Shown: positions 20,304 through 29,989, counted from the first letter of the stretch. The stretch is DNA of 64,000 nucleotides from CAVXWV01 sp963695415 (GCA_963695415.1 CAVOGL010000020.1:173444-237443), one strand, 5' to 3'. Notes: a model not told the origin generated them from the sequence alone. A program made the numbers and translations.

Positions 20304-20309
20304 TATAAT
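20304..20309 (+). promoter_or_regulatory. -10 element of a leaderless aldo/keto reductase transcript
   Basis: A perfect TATAAT ends 6 bases before ATG 20316. Transcription would start at the A of the start codon. No ribosome site is present. Compare the similar arrangement at 18221. Confidence 0.45.
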
Positions 20310-20315
20310 ATTTTC

Positions 20316-21127
20316 ATGAGATATGAAACCTTACACCATTTACAAATCCCCAAGGTAGGGTTCGGCACCTGGACGATTGGGGGACATGGAAACCCCGATC
20401 CGTCCAGCGACGACCGTTCCCTCCAGGCATTGCGCAACGCTCTCGAGCTCGGATATACACATTTCGACACTGCTGAAGGTTATGCCGCCGGTCACTCAGA
20501 GGAATTGATCGGGCAGGTGATTCGGGAGATGAAGGTTCCCCGCGAATTCTCTGTTCATCACTTCAAAAGTCTCACCCGATCACCTGCAGTACGACGCAGT
20601 CTTGCACAGCTGCGAGAACAGCCTGCGCAGGCTGAGATATGGATTACCTGGACCTTTACCTGATCCACTGGCCTCGGGTGGGCATGAAACTGGAAGAGAC
20701 CTTTGCTGCTCTCAACAAGCTGGTGCAGGATGGCAAGGTGAGGCACCTGGGTGTGAGTAACTTCAAAATGCGCGATCTGAAGAAATCCGTGCAGCTGGCG
20801 GAAAAGCCATTGCTGACTAACCAGGTTTCCTACAGCCTTCCAGACAGGACCTTTGCGAAAAATGGTGTGCTGAAATTTTGCCAGGAATCAGATATCTTAC
20901 TCACCGCCTACAGTCCGGTAAAACGGCGGAACATAAAGAGTAATAAAACACTGCATGCCATTGCTAAAGAAAGAGGCGTAACTGCTGAGCAAGTAGCGAT
21001 CGCCTGGCTGGTCAACCAGCCACGCGTGATCACCATCCCGATGTCAGCCGACCCGCGGCACCAGGCTGAGAATATTCAGGCAGCCGACCTGGTGTTGAGC
21101 CAGGAGGAGATGGCGCGCCTGGGTTGA
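20316..21127 (+). pseudogene. Aldo/keto reductase with two frameshifts
   Basis: An NADPH-dependent aldehyde/ketone reductase of about 268 residues. The N-terminal KVGFGTWTIGGHG, the active-site Asp/Tyr block GYTHFDTAEGYAAGHSE, and later DYLDLYLIHWP, GVSNF and the C-terminal cofactor region ITIPMSADPRHQAENIQA are all there. The middle segment is in a third frame (SLFITSKVSPDHLQYDAVLH, about 20548-20638), so one extra base lies near 20547 and another near 20638. The active-site Lys (FITSKVS) survives in that segment. As written, the gene would give a truncated protein. A -10 element at 20304-20309 suggests a leaderless transcript. Confidence 0.8.
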
Positions 21128-21193
21128 AGCTTCACTAAAGGCTTGGACACCGCAGCGCCAGAGGAACTACAGGCGAAATCTATTCATAGCAGA

Positions 21194-22309
21194 TCAGGAA
21201 AGCGAGAAGGCTGGCAGCAGCTCTGCGTGCATCCTTTCATACGCCTTCACCAGCTCGACCGTGTTTTCATCGTAGGTGCGAATGTCCGGGTTGGTGTACC
21301 AGCACAGCGTGCGCATCTCACCGTTGTATTCCACTGCCGTGGGACCGAGGGTCTTGTTGTTGCGGCACCAGCCACACTCATCCCCAAGGCAGACGTTCGC
21401 CCTTCTGGCAAAATCACCCTGGAGGAGCTGGGACTGCCTGGGCAACAGGTCAGCAAGACGCTGCGTGCTTGCCGGCTTGATGAACATGCGAAGTGGCTGC
21501 CTGTATCGTTCTTCATAATCGATCTGGAACAAGGGAGTGTTTTTCACCTTGCGGTCACCCTGATATTTGACCACCCATGCATGAGGGGCGTGGATTGCGA
21601 TGATCGTCTTGAAATTCCTGTCTTCAAAATAACGATGCAGGTCACTGACCATCTCGTATTCCCAGCCGGAAAAGGCGCAGTAGAGATCCATCGCTCGTGG
21701 TGTGTAACCACACAGGGCGCGGAAATCACTGGTTAAGAACATGAATCTGCCCTGTTTTTCATCGGCGTAAGCAGAGCAACTGGCGGCGAGAGCCTTCAAG
21801 GCCGGCATCATCGCCGGGAATCCTGGATAAGTCAGCCTAGTCAATTCTTCCAGGTGAGAGAACACCAGCCCGGTTGCTTCCAACCCGGAAAGGAAATTCT
21901 TCTTCATCCCGGATTGCCGGATGATGCCCGAAGCATCTTCGAGCACCAACCCATGCTCATCCATCGTTCCGTGCAAACCTGCCAGCCGGAGGAAATCCAT
22001 CCCGGATAGGATCATTTTCAAGGGCTTATCCAGCTTGCGCTTGACCTGTTGTTTTTTCTCTTTTTCATTTGGCTCATCATCGCCGATGAAATCATCCGGG
22101 CTGGTTGGCAGCCCAAAAATCTGGGGTTGGGTAAATAAATTCGAATACAGAGTTTTTAGAAATCCATGGAAGTCAAGGATCAATTCTTCCTGGACATCCC
22201 GTTCCTCCAGGCATGATCCAGTTTGGGGCTCTCGCAACAACTTGACGAAGGATGCGATCGCTCTCTGGGAAATATTTTGGTAAGTTTGAATTCCAGATTC
22301 CGGTGACAT
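21194..22309 (-). CDS. Conserved hypothetical protein with a C-terminal Cys cluster
   Basis: A 371-residue soluble protein that I cannot assign to a named family. The first 200 residues are helical, with a charged linker (GDDEPNEKEKKQQVKRKLDK). A central part contains FLTSDFRALCGYTPRAMDLY. Near residue 300 is a cysteine cluster, ARRANVCLGDECGWCRNNK, followed by a further Cys in EMRTLCWYTNPDI, so a bound metal (zinc or iron-sulfur) is plausible. It is 35 bases downstream of a small gene that also has a Cys cluster (22345-22608), and the two are probably one operon. Confidence 0.6.
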   Translation of the reverse strand: MSPESGIQTYQNISQRAIASFVKLLREPQTGSCLEERDVQEELILDFHGFLKTLYSNLFTQPQIFGLPTSPDDFIGDDEPNEKEKKQQVKRKLDKPLKMILSGMDFLRLAGLHGTMDEHGLVLEDASGIIRQSGMKKNFLSGLEATGLVFSHLEELTRLTYPGFPAMMPALKALAASCSAYADEKQGRFMFLTSDFRALCGYTPRAMDLYCAFSGWEYEMVSDLHRYFEDRNFKTIIAIHAPHAWVVKYQGDRKVKNTPLFQIDYEERYRQPLRMFIKPASTQRLADLLPRQSQLLQGDFARRANVCLGDECGWCRNNKTLGPTAVEYNGEMRTLCWYTNPDIRTYDENTVELVKAYERMHAELLPAFSLS

Positions 22310-22344
22310 TTTTTCCTCAATTTTAATTTCTAATTTCAGTTAAA

Positions 22345-22608
22345 TTATATTCCCGATTCGGTCCAACGGATTGCATAAACAACCTCACCCGTGGCTGCTT
22401 TAATGAAAGTGATATCTGGCTTACAGTTACAATTTCCATGTCGGAAGACTGCGCAATCGTCATCATGTTCAACCTGGCTTATATAAACTCCGTATTTGCG
22501 GTATTCTAAGGGAACACAGGCGGCAATTAACTTGAGATAGTTATGCTCATGGGCGTTGAGGGCAACATCAGCCGGCATATCCGTCAGGTAAAGCATCTTC
22601 TTGCTCAT
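22345..22608 (-). CDS. Small conserved hypothetical protein with a CxC motif
   Basis: An 87-residue protein of unknown function. It has no membrane segment. The central part has DDDCAVFRHGNCNCKPDITF, with three cysteines in a short span, and the end reads VVYAIRWTESGI. It begins with MSKKMLYLTDMPADVALNAH, and its start is preceded by GAAAGGAAACC, a usable ribosome site. It comes just before the 371-residue Cys-rich protein on the same strand. The shared cysteines suggest a joint metal-related role, but nothing more can be said. Confidence 0.55.
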   Translation of the reverse strand: MSKKMLYLTDMPADVALNAHEHNYLKLIAACVPLEYRKYGVYISQVEHDDDCAVFRHGNCNCKPDITFIKAATGEVVYAIRWTESGI

Positions 22609-22837
22609 ATTCGGTTTCCTTTCACTGCAGAGATAAACTTACATGAGCAATAATAGCACAAATGTTCTGTTTTTACCAGGAAAATCCAAAGTGTAAAATT
22701 TTCCGTATTCATTTTTTCCCTTCAGGGTCGCGTAACAACCAGCCAATTTATGTAACCAAGCAGTCATGGCGCGCCAAAAGGAACCAGGTTACCCGGATGG
22801 TTGTAAAAAAAACTTGTGCAGATTTAGAAGGACAGGT

Positions 22838-23539
22838 TTATGCTTCTGCTGGAGCCTTCTCACTGCCCAGGAAGCGGTAAACCAGAGCGCCCAGCAAACC
22901 GCCAACGATGGGGGCTACCCAGAACATCCACAGCTGGGCAAGCGCCCAACCGCCCACATAAATCGCCACGCCCGTGCTGCGCGCAGGATTGACGGAAGTA
23001 CCTGTCACCGGGATGCTGATCAGGTGGATCAGTGTCAGGCAAAGACCGATGGCAACCGGCGCCAGTGCCTGGGGCGCCCTTTTGTCCGTTGCCCCCATGA
23101 TCACCAGCAGGAACATCATGGTCATGACAACTTCGGTGATGATACCTGCAAGCAGGCTGTAGCCGCCCGGTGAATGCTCCGCATAACCGTTTGAAGCGAA
23201 ACCATCGGCGAGGCTGAAACCAGCAGCACCACTGGCGATCAGGTAGAGAATACCCCCGGCGGCAATCCCACCCAGCACCTGAGAGATGATATAACCTGGC
23301 AGCTCTTTCGCCGGGAAACGACCACCCACCCACAGCCCAATGGATACAGCCGGGTTAAGATGGCAGCCTGAGATGTGCCCGATGGCATAAGCCATGGTCA
23401 GCACGGTCAGACCAAATGCGATCGAAACACCCAGGAAACCGATGCCTGTATTTGGGAATGTGGCTGCGAGAACTGCACTCCCGCACCCTCCCAACACCAA
23501 CCAGAAGGTACCAAAAAATTCCGCTGCGTACTTTTTCAT
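22838..23539 (-). CDS. aqpZ: Aquaporin Z
   Basis: A 233-residue water channel with six membrane helices and two half-helices carrying NPA motifs: HLNPAVSIGLW near residue 63 and SVNPARSTGVA near residue 185. The selectivity-filter His and Arg (LTLIHLISIP and NPARS) are present, which favours water over glycerol. Long stretches match E. coli AqpZ closely (AAEFFGTFWLVLGGCGSAVLA, GHISG, SNGYAEHSPGGYS). The ribosome site AGGAGG precedes ATG. It appears to be a single-gene unit for rapid osmotic water flow. Confidence 0.95.
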   Translation of the reverse strand: MKKYAAEFFGTFWLVLGGCGSAVLAATFPNTGIGFLGVSIAFGLTVLTMAYAIGHISGCHLNPAVSIGLWVGGRFPAKELPGYIISQVLGGIAAGGILYLIASGAAGFSLADGFASNGYAEHSPGGYSLLAGIITEVVMTMMFLLVIMGATDKRAPQALAPVAIGLCLTLIHLISIPVTGTSVNPARSTGVAIYVGGWALAQLWMFWVAPIVGGLLGALVYRFLGSEKAPAEA

Positions 23540-23654
23540 GCGATCCTCCTTGTGCCTGACGGATTAGCTGAAGAACCGGAAATCAAAGAATTGAGCTTAA
23601 TTTTAAACTCATAAAACCCAAACTGTCAATGCATGACAAAACGATCTTTATTGC

Positions 23655-24452
23655 CTAGATATACAGGTCCCTCCTGGCGTAAACCAGGTATCCACCCACC
23701 AGTGCAGCAATGATGATCCCCAAGGACAAAACCAGAGAAACCGGCTCCAATTTGAGATCATGCAAGAGAGACGCAGGATCGAAGTAGGTGAAGGGAGAGA
23801 AATACTTGAGAAATTCCAGCCTGTCGCTCAGTGTATAAAAAATCGATAGGAAATAAGTACCCATCAGCAGTGCGATCGCCACAGCACTGGCACGTTTATA
23901 CTGCTTCATGGTGCAGCCCAGAAAAATGCCCACTGCCAGGAAAATAACCTGCAAGACCAACAACGCCAGCATTGAAATATTGACGAAATTATAGAACTCC
24001 TGGTTGGTGGTTTCGTACTGCGATGCTCCAACCATCACAGCCCCCCAGGTGATCAGCAGCAAAACGATGCAGTCCACCAGCACTGCCAGGAGTTTCCCTG
24101 TAACCAGCCTGGAACGGGTCACCGGCAGGGTCAGGGCAAACTCCACTGTCCTGTCACGCTCTTCCTTGGTGATTACGTCGCTCCCCCACATCGCCGCGGC
24201 GATGGAAAGGATCAACACAAAATAGGTGAACATCACCCCGAAGAATCCAGTCACGGTCGTCAGGTTGAAGGCGTTGAAATTCATCGCATCCATCAGCGCA
24301 GGAGGCATGCTGTCCAGGATGACCAGCAGGTCAGGATTGCCTTCATAGGCGGAGAACTTTGAAAAACCGATCACCGTAAACAGCACTACAATGACCGACC
24401 AGATGATCAACGACTTCAGGCTCGAGCGTAATTCTCGTAAAAAAATATTCAC
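23655..24452 (-). CDS. ABC-2 type transporter permease (second permease)
   Basis: A 265-residue permease with six membrane segments. The start is GTG 24452 (VNIFLRELRSSLKSL), with AAGGAG 7 bases upstream; the longer open frame up to 24590 is not coding because it overlaps the previous gene. A long first extracytoplasmic loop follows segment 1, and the loop after segment 2 has ITKEERDRTVEFALTLPVTRSRLVTGKL, the coupling motif typical of these NatB/CcmB-like permeases. It is the third gene of an ATPase-permease-permease operon and a paralogue of the gene upstream. The substrate is unknown; drug or lipid export is common in the family. Confidence 0.85.
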   Translation of the reverse strand: MNIFLRELRSSLKSLIIWSVIVVLFTVIGFSKFSAYEGNPDLLVILDSMPPALMDAMNFNAFNLTTVTGFFGVMFTYFVLILSIAAAMWGSDVITKEERDRTVEFALTLPVTRSRLVTGKLLAVLVDCIVLLLITWGAVMVGASQYETTNQEFYNFVNISMLALLVLQVIFLAVGIFLGCTMKQYKRASAVAIALLMGTYFLSIFYTLSDRLEFLKYFSPFTYFDPASLLHDLKLEPVSLVLSLGIIIAALVGGYLVYARRDLYI

Positions 24453-24462
24453 TGTAAACTCC

Positions 24463-25264
24463 TTATACCGGCGCGGGGATGTTCCTTCGTAAATAAAGGA
24501 AATAAGTTCCCGCAGCAGCAATCGGGATGACCACCAGGCTGATCCAAACCTTGGGATCGTAAGCCTGGTGAATAATAATATAACTGGCATCGAAATGCTT
24601 GAAAGGCGTCAACCACTCGAGGAAACTCTCCCCCAACATCCCGCCAAATGCACTCAATACATACATGCCGAACGCCAATGCCATCGAGAAAGTGGTTACG
24701 CTGCGCACACGCTTCACCAGTACATGAGATGAGCATCCCGAGTGTTAGAAAAACTAGCTGGAATAACACCACGCTCAAGAGAAGCAGCAGTAAGGTTTTC
24801 CATTCATAAGTACTCTCACCCTTGAACAGGTTGATGAAGACAACACAACTCACCCACAACACCAGGTCGGTGATCGCCAACGCTGTCAGGACTGCGAGCA
24901 GTTTACTTAACAGGATTTTCGTGCGGCTGACCGGTCTGGTGAGTAAGAAATCCGCGGTCAGTTCTCGTTCCTCGATGGAGAGCATCGAAAAGCCATAATT
25001 GGACGCCTGGATTGCCAGCATGATCTGGCAAAACAGGAATATCATGCTGAAGAAACCGAGGATGGTGGTAAAGTCGACACCCGTTAAACCGAATGCGATC
25101 AACAGTTCTTCAGGGAACTGTAACATGGCTTCATTAAGCACCTCTGCGCTTTCTGCGATGGCAGAAAAGAATGAAAGGAAGAGCAGGATAACCACCGCCA
25201 GGGAAATCGACCAGGTGATAACCGAATTTATTAGGGATCTGAATTCGTGTTTATAAATATTCAT
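24463..25264 (-). CDS. ABC-2 type transporter permease (first permease), frameshifted
   Basis: It starts at ATG 25264 (MNIYKHEFRSLINS), with AGGTGG upstream. Six membrane segments are expected, and the coupling loop reads LSIEERELTADFLLTRPVSRTKILLSKL. The first frame fails near 24715-24725, and the last part continues in the next frame (KRVRSVTTFSMALAFGMYVL ... YLRRNIPAPV, stop at 24463). One extra base explains this. It lies 10 bases from the ATPase gene and 11 bases before the second permease, so the three genes form one operon. Confidence 0.8.
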
Positions 25265-25273
25265 CGTTCCCAC

Positions 25274-26146
25274 CTACTCGTAATAATGCATAAATATTTC
25301 TTCGAGGGTGGGTTCTTCGATGACCACATCGGAGACATCCTGTTCCGCGATCATCCGCAAAATGGTGTTGATATTCCCTTTAAAGTAGAAGCTGATCGAG
25401 CCGTTGTTTTTCTCCAGGTTCATCACCCCATCCATGGCGAAGCGCTGTTCGTCCATACTCGCTGCATCTATGCGAATTTTTTTGTAATTTTCGTTTTGGA
25501 GGGTCTTGATGTCCTGGACATTGATCACACTGCCGTCTTTAATGATGGCGACCCGGTTGCACAGGCGCTGAACCTCGCCCAGGATGTGTGAGGAGAAAAA
25601 TACGGTTGCACCGTTCTCATTTTCCTTGCGGATCAGGTCGAAGAATTTTCGCTGCATCAGCGGATCCAATCCGCTGGTTGGCTCATCCAACATGAGTACT
25701 TTTGGCTGGTGAAGCAAGCCCTGGACGATCCCGACCTTCTTTTTATTCCCGTACGACAGGTCATCGATCCTGCGCTTCAAGTCCAGTTCCATGATTTCCG
25801 AGAGCTCGTACATTCGATCGGTGCAATCCTTTTTGAAGAATGACGCTGAATACTTGAGCAGGTCGATCACTTTCATGCCCTCGTAATAAAATACTTCAGA
25901 AGGCAGGTAACCGATCTCCTGGCGCAGCTCCGGACCAAACTGGATGCAGTCCTTGCCCATGATGCTGGCGGATCCGCTGGTGGGGAAAATAAGCGACAGC
26001 ATCAGACGGATCGTTGTGGACTTACCGGCGCCGTTTGGTCCGATAAAACCGAAGATCTCCCCTTCTTCAACTTGAAAAGAAACATCCACAATCCCCCTGG
26101 ATTTGCCATAATACTTGGTTAATTGTTTGACTTCGATGATGCTCAT
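25274..26146 (-). CDS. ABC transporter ATP-binding protein
   Basis: A 290-residue ATPase. Walker A is GPNGAGKST at about residue 39, the signature is LSYGNKKKVGIVQGL, Walker B is VLMLDEPTSGLDPL and the switch His is in FFSSHILGEV. The C-terminal 70 residues form the extra domain found in NatA-like export ATPases. The start is ATG 26146 with AGGAG 7 bases upstream. It leads a three-gene operon with the two ABC-2 permeases and would drive export of an unknown substrate such as a drug or a lipid. Confidence 0.92.
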   Translation of the reverse strand: MSIIEVKQLTKYYGKSRGIVDVSFQVEEGEIFGFIGPNGAGKSTTIRLMLSLIFPTSGSASIMGKDCIQFGPELRQEIGYLPSEVFYYEGMKVIDLLKYSASFFKKDCTDRMYELSEIMELDLKRRIDDLSYGNKKKVGIVQGLLHQPKVLMLDEPTSGLDPLMQRKFFDLIRKENENGATVFFSSHILGEVQRLCNRVAIIKDGSVINVQDIKTLQNENYKKIRIDAASMDEQRFAMDGVMNLEKNNGSISFYFKGNINTILRMIAEQDVSDVVIEEPTLEEIFMHYYE

Positions 26147-26474
26147 CAATGAACTCCTGTTTAATTATGACGAATATAGATTATTGCATAACAAATATTT
26201 GAATAATCGATTACATCATTCTATATAATGGGCAATTTTACCACTCCCCCAAAAACATATAGAGTCCTGGTATGGTAGGCGCGATCTAATCAGTCTGTCA
26301 AAAGCCATCCACTCAGGCTGGATCAACTCCCAGACGATCCACTATGACCGGTTGGCACAAAATGACCATGATTTTCAGCACCGACCGTCAATCCCAATAC
26401 ATTGGTCGCCAGCGGATCGCTTTTTCGATTCGGGCATAAATAAATGGAAGATAGTTATAGCTGCAAGCAAGTTG
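26147..26474. other. Intergenic stretch, no gene supported
   Basis: This holds the A+T-rich leader of the ABC operon on its left. The plus strand has a stretch of open frame (about 26288-26460, with ISLSKAIHSGWINSQ) without a start codon or ribosome site. I see nothing firm in it. Confidence 0.4.
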
Positions 26475-26936
26475 TCAGAAGAGCTTTCGTTTTTGAAGGG
26501 CGTAGGCATAAATACCACCCAGTACCCCACCCACCAGGGAAGTCAGCCAACCCAAAACCAAAATGCTGACAAAACCCAACAAAAACGACGAAGCTATCAT
26601 TTCCCAGAAGTTTAATCACTCCCCAAGCGAACCTGCACAATCAGGTCCTATGCATAATGATGAGAAGATCGATGTCAGCAGCCATGTGGAAAAATGAGCG
26701 ATTAGACTGCCGAGAATCCCCGCTACAACTCCCCATAATATCTTCCGATTGGCAATCCGCTCCGGCAGCAACCACCAAAATATCGATCCGAAAAAGAATG
26801 ATGAAATCACAACTGGAATCCAGAAGTACCTGAATGAAGGGTCAGTAAATCCAAGGGAAAACATAATTCCGAAAGGAAAGCCAACCACTGCGCACGTCAG
26901 GCCAAAAACAAGAGAACGAGTGGAAATATTTTTCAT
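26475..26936 (-). pseudogene. Small four-segment membrane protein interrupted by an in-frame TGA
   Basis: The frame from ATG 26936 (MKNISTRSLVFGLTCAVVGF) gives three membrane segments and stops at TGA (26616-26618) after DCAGSLGE. The same frame continues without interruption: LNFWEMIASSFLLGFVSILV then GGVLGGIYAYALQKRKLF, stop at 26475-26477. This adds two membrane segments with a normal positive end. The codon before the break would fit Trp (EWLNFWE), so a TGG-to-TGA change is the likely cause. The total would be 153 residues. The function is unknown. Confidence 0.55.
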
Positions 26937-26949
26937 GAGGCAATAATAA

Positions 26950-28025
26950 CTAGCTGAGATCTATGCGCAAAGACCGGAGAAGATCGGCTATACGCTTTGC
27001 TTCATTTACATCCTGTGCATCAATTTCGAAAACGATACGAACACCTTCAGGTAAACGCATCAGCCATTCATCCACTGCTCCATCCGGATTCCAACCGACC
27101 GGCATTTGCGCGATGGAACCACCGTAAAAACGCAGAAAGTCGAGTATGTATTCATCCGCTTCTCGCGTGGGTGGTAAATTATGGTTGATTAACTTTAATC
27201 CAGGCAGGCTGCGGAATTCGGACCACTGGTGGCGCGCATCGGCGCAGCAATGGATGCCCAAACCGCCAAAATGTGCGGAAAGCTCTACCAATTCTTCCCT
27301 GAAGAACCGGCGGAACATTTCCGAGTTTACAGCCCCAACTTCGTCCACCGACATGGTGATCCCGCCGTGCATCACGTAATCCGGGTAATGTGCCACAAAG
27401 GTTGTCCCATAGCGCTTGAACCACTCATCGAAGAATGCCACCAGCAGCCGCCCTACCTTATCTGCCAGGGCAATCACGGCCTCAGGAGCCTCGATCATCG
27501 AGACATACAGGTCTTGCTTCTCCCAGATCAGGGCGACGATGTCCATCGGGCTCTGGATGTCGACCGGCTTCATCACCACACCAGCACCCCCACGCCGGTG
27601 GAGCTCATCGGCGATGTCGAACAGATAAGCCAGGGAAGAAGTGCTGAGGTCCGGAGTTTGCAGACGGTCCGCCTCTGCCGCAGAAAAAACCAGGGGCTGG
27701 GCGAAGGGGTTGTTGTCTTCCGGACGGAAAACAGAGCATCCAAAAGCTTCGGCGAAGATCTCCGTCCCGGTCATGTTGCTCAGGAATGGGACGCGGTCAT
27801 CATCAACGAGCTTTGCTCTTGTGACACATCAGCTCGTACTCCGCCCAGCGACGCATAACGCGTTCTTGCACATAATTGGGCCACAGAGGCGGGGAGGGGG
27901 GCAGCCGGGATTCCTGCTCCGGAAGAGGAAAATTAACATGGAAAAGGTAACCTGGCTCGGTTGATTTTATGAATTTTTTCCACCGTGACCAGCCGTTCTT
28001 CTACTTGCGATTCGGTGCCTATCAT
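26950..28025 (-). CDS. Uroporphyrinogen decarboxylase-family protein, two frameshifts near the N-terminus
   Basis: The intact main frame (27774-26950) shows the URO-D superfamily pattern: MKPVDIQSPMDIVALIW, HYPDYVMHGGITMSVDEVG and GLGIHCCADARHQWSEF. The probable start is ATG 28025 (MIGTESQVEERLVTVEKIHK), with AGGAG upstream. From there the protein passes through two single-base insertions: one in a T-run near 27935 (PF then HVNFPLPEQES) and one near 27815 (CHKS then KLVDDDRVPFLSNM). The full protein would be about 358 residues. As in the intact copy at 18234, a methyl-transfer or related reaction is more likely than heme synthesis. Confidence 0.75.
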
Positions 28026-28050
28026 CTATCCTGCTCCTGAAACGTTAATA

Positions 28051-28149
28051 TCAAGCCATGATGGCGACCAGGTCGAGTGCCTTCTCGCCCAGCGCCACGT
28101 CTCCTTCGATCCCCACCCGGTCACGGGCATATTCACCCGTTCCTAACAT
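28051..28149 (-). pseudogene. Short coding remnant (about 32 codons)
   Basis: A minus-strand frame MLGTGEYARDRVGIEGDVA then LGEKALDLVAIMA ends at TGA 28051-28053. It has the composition of real coding sequence and lies between the DinB gene and the damaged UroD-family gene. It may be the last exon-like piece of a lost gene. I do not recognise the family. Confidence 0.3.
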
Positions 28150-28152
28150 CGA

Positions 28153-28737
28153 TTATCCAAAATCGATCCCCAGCAAGGTGGCAATCACTTCGATCTCTCC
28201 GATATGCTGAAAAGGGTGCGTCAGGGCAAAGGTCATCAGGCATTTGCTCCTGCTCCAGCCAAGGTAATTCCTGATGAACCCTTCCGCCTGGGAATGTGCC
28301 AATCCTTCCTCGACAAGGAGCTGCCTCAGCCGATCCTGCTCCATCACAGGCTCCAGGTCGCCCGTGGTCAGGTTGGGAACGATCTTACGCGTGCGCGCCT
28401 CCACCGCCAGGGTGTAACCGTGCAGCGCATCCAGATCGATGGTCCGGTTGAACTCCGCCAGCTCTTCGAGGGGCATCTCGCTGCCATGGTGCCTCCAGGC
28501 GATTTTCATCCGTTCCATCCAGCCGCCCTCATCCAGGACCTGCGCCCGGTCGACCACAAAACGGTTCACCCCAGCATCTTCCGCTCTGGTCATGTGCCAC
28601 AGGATCCAGGCGATCGAGTTGAGGCGCGGGTGAGGCTGCTGGCGCATCAGGTCATGAGGCACCAGCTCCCAGAATCCTTCGATGTAAACCTTATGAAGTG
28701 GATCGTAACGCTCGAAAAAAATCTTTGATATTTTCAT
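28153..28737 (-). CDS. DinB/YfiT-like four-helix protein (copy 1 of 3)
   Basis: A 194-residue protein of the DinB-like superfamily, a four-helix bundle that usually binds one divalent metal through three His. Candidates are LWHMTRAED near residue 47, where the first family His sits, and ALTHPFQHIGEIEVI near residue 175, which carries the last two. The N-terminal helix (YDPLHKVYIEGFWELVP) and the helical arrangement fit. Members serve as bacillithiol or mycothiol transferases or have unknown roles. Two other family members are in this window (37096 and 43385), with little sequence likeness. Confidence 0.75.
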   Translation of the reverse strand: MKISKIFFERYDPLHKVYIEGFWELVPHDLMRQQPHPRLNSIAWILWHMTRAEDAGVNRFVVDRAQVLDEGGWMERMKIAWRHHGSEMPLEELAEFNRTIDLDALHGYTLAVEARTRKIVPNLTTGDLEPVMEQDRLRQLLVEEGLAHSQAEGFIRNYLGWSRSKCLMTFALTHPFQHIGEIEVIATLLGIDFG

Positions 28738-28767
28738 GATCTAAACCAATCTCCAGACAGGTGTTCG

Positions 28768-29533
28768 TCATTCTGGCTGGAACATCCTCTTGAATAACCT
28801 TCGTAAATCGACCAGAAGATCCGGTTCATGCTTGCTGAGAAGGTGGATGAAATGTGCTCCCCCTGCATAAAAGGTGACTCGGTCGAATGGCTGCCGCCTG
28901 CCACCGTGATTCACTGGGAGCCCCAGCCTTTTATTGATGTGATTTTCGATGTATCGCGCAAATCCTTCTTTCCATTCCTGCCAGAGCATATATTCATAAT
29001 CATCCAGAACCAGCCTCTTCTGCAGCGCTCCCCTGGCGCTCAATACCCCTGCGAGATCCTGTTCGTTCAGGAATAACTCGTAGAGTGCGGTAAACTCTTC
29101 CCCTTCATACGGGAACGGGTAGTTTATCTCCCACATGAAATCCTGTGATTCCTGCGCACGCCGGGCGATCCCCAACCCCTGTTTCAATTCCAACTCGTCA
29201 TCGTAAAACTGCTGGCAATGGATGAATTCATGGAAGATGGTGACATAGCCTCCAGGCTCATCGAAAACATCCGAACTGACCACGCAGCCCATTTGGCTGT
29301 GGTAACAATCGAGGCCATAAAGCTGCCCGAACGCCTTGCGGGATGGGAAGCGGAACCGGAGCCTTGAGGATAAAGTGGTAGTTGTTACCGCCGGGATTCA
29401 CATCATAAACCAGGAAATAACCATCCTCGACGATGGCGACAGGAAATAATTTCTCCAGGAATGGGTGAATGTCCTGGATCCTTTCTTGAATTTCGCTGAT
29501 CCCCTTCAGCTTTGGGACATAAAGGTCGGTCAC
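28768..29533 (-). CDS. Putative zinc metallopeptidase-like protein (HExxH), frameshifted
   Basis: The full protein is about 255 residues. From GTG 29533 (MTDLYVPKLKGISEIQER) the first frame runs to about 29365, then LRFRFPSRKAFGQLYGLDCY continues one frame on after one extra base. The motif TIFHEFIHCQQ contains HExxH with the expected hydrophobic neighbours. Glu residues in EEFTALYELFLNEQ about 55 residues later could supply the third ligand. No signal peptide is seen, so action would be cytoplasmic. The function is unknown; a peptidase role is inferred from the motif alone. Confidence 0.6.
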
Positions 29534-29562
29534 GAGTGATTAGCCTCTCACCAACATTGCGA

Positions 29563-29946
29563 TTAACCTTTTACGTAGGACAGCTTCTCGTTGATGACGC
29601 CATCCTTCACCCTGAAAATATCTACGCCACGGACGTGACCTTCAGTTCCAGAGGCTTCTACCCAGCTGTACCTCCAGCGCATGATACAGCGGTCACCCAT
29701 TCCAAAAATATCCTCAATGTCTATTTTTGCCCGGGGTGACTGGCGAAAAAACTCCAGCCAAAATTGGGAGACGGCAGTTTTTCCGGTAATGCGCGTCCCA
29801 TCCGGAGCCGGATACGTGTTTTCGAAAACGCAATCCTCGCTCATCAGCGCCATCATCGCCTCAACATCATGCCGGTTGAAGGCTTCATTAAACGCCAGCA
29901 CGGTGCGCATGGCAGATTCAATTTTGGACATTCGGGTCGGCGTCAT
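29563..29946 (-). CDS. NTF2-like/SnoaL-like protein
   Basis: A 127-residue protein with the cone-shaped NTF2/SnoaL fold. The N-terminal helix MRTVLAFNEAFNRHDVEAMM is followed by the diagnostic MALMSEDCVFENTYPAPDG and the strands IDIEDIFGMGDRCIMRWRYSW and HVRGVDIFRVKDGVINEKL. Family members include polyketide cyclases, steroid isomerase-like enzymes and many unassigned proteins. No catalytic residues can be fixed, and its neighbours give no pathway. The reading frame is intact. Confidence 0.85.
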   Translation of the reverse strand: MTPTRMSKIESAMRTVLAFNEAFNRHDVEAMMALMSEDCVFENTYPAPDGTRITGKTAVSQFWLEFFRQSPRAKIDIEDIFGMGDRCIMRWRYSWVEASGTEGHVRGVDIFRVKDGVINEKLSYVKG

Positions 29947-29989
29947 AGTGCAACTAAAATAGTGTCTATTTTTACGACCTTCATTTTAA

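Noticed and set aside
21143..21736. Long plus-strand frame opposite the Cys-cluster protein
   Set aside because: It has no ribosome site, and the minus-strand frame has family-like composition and clear motifs.
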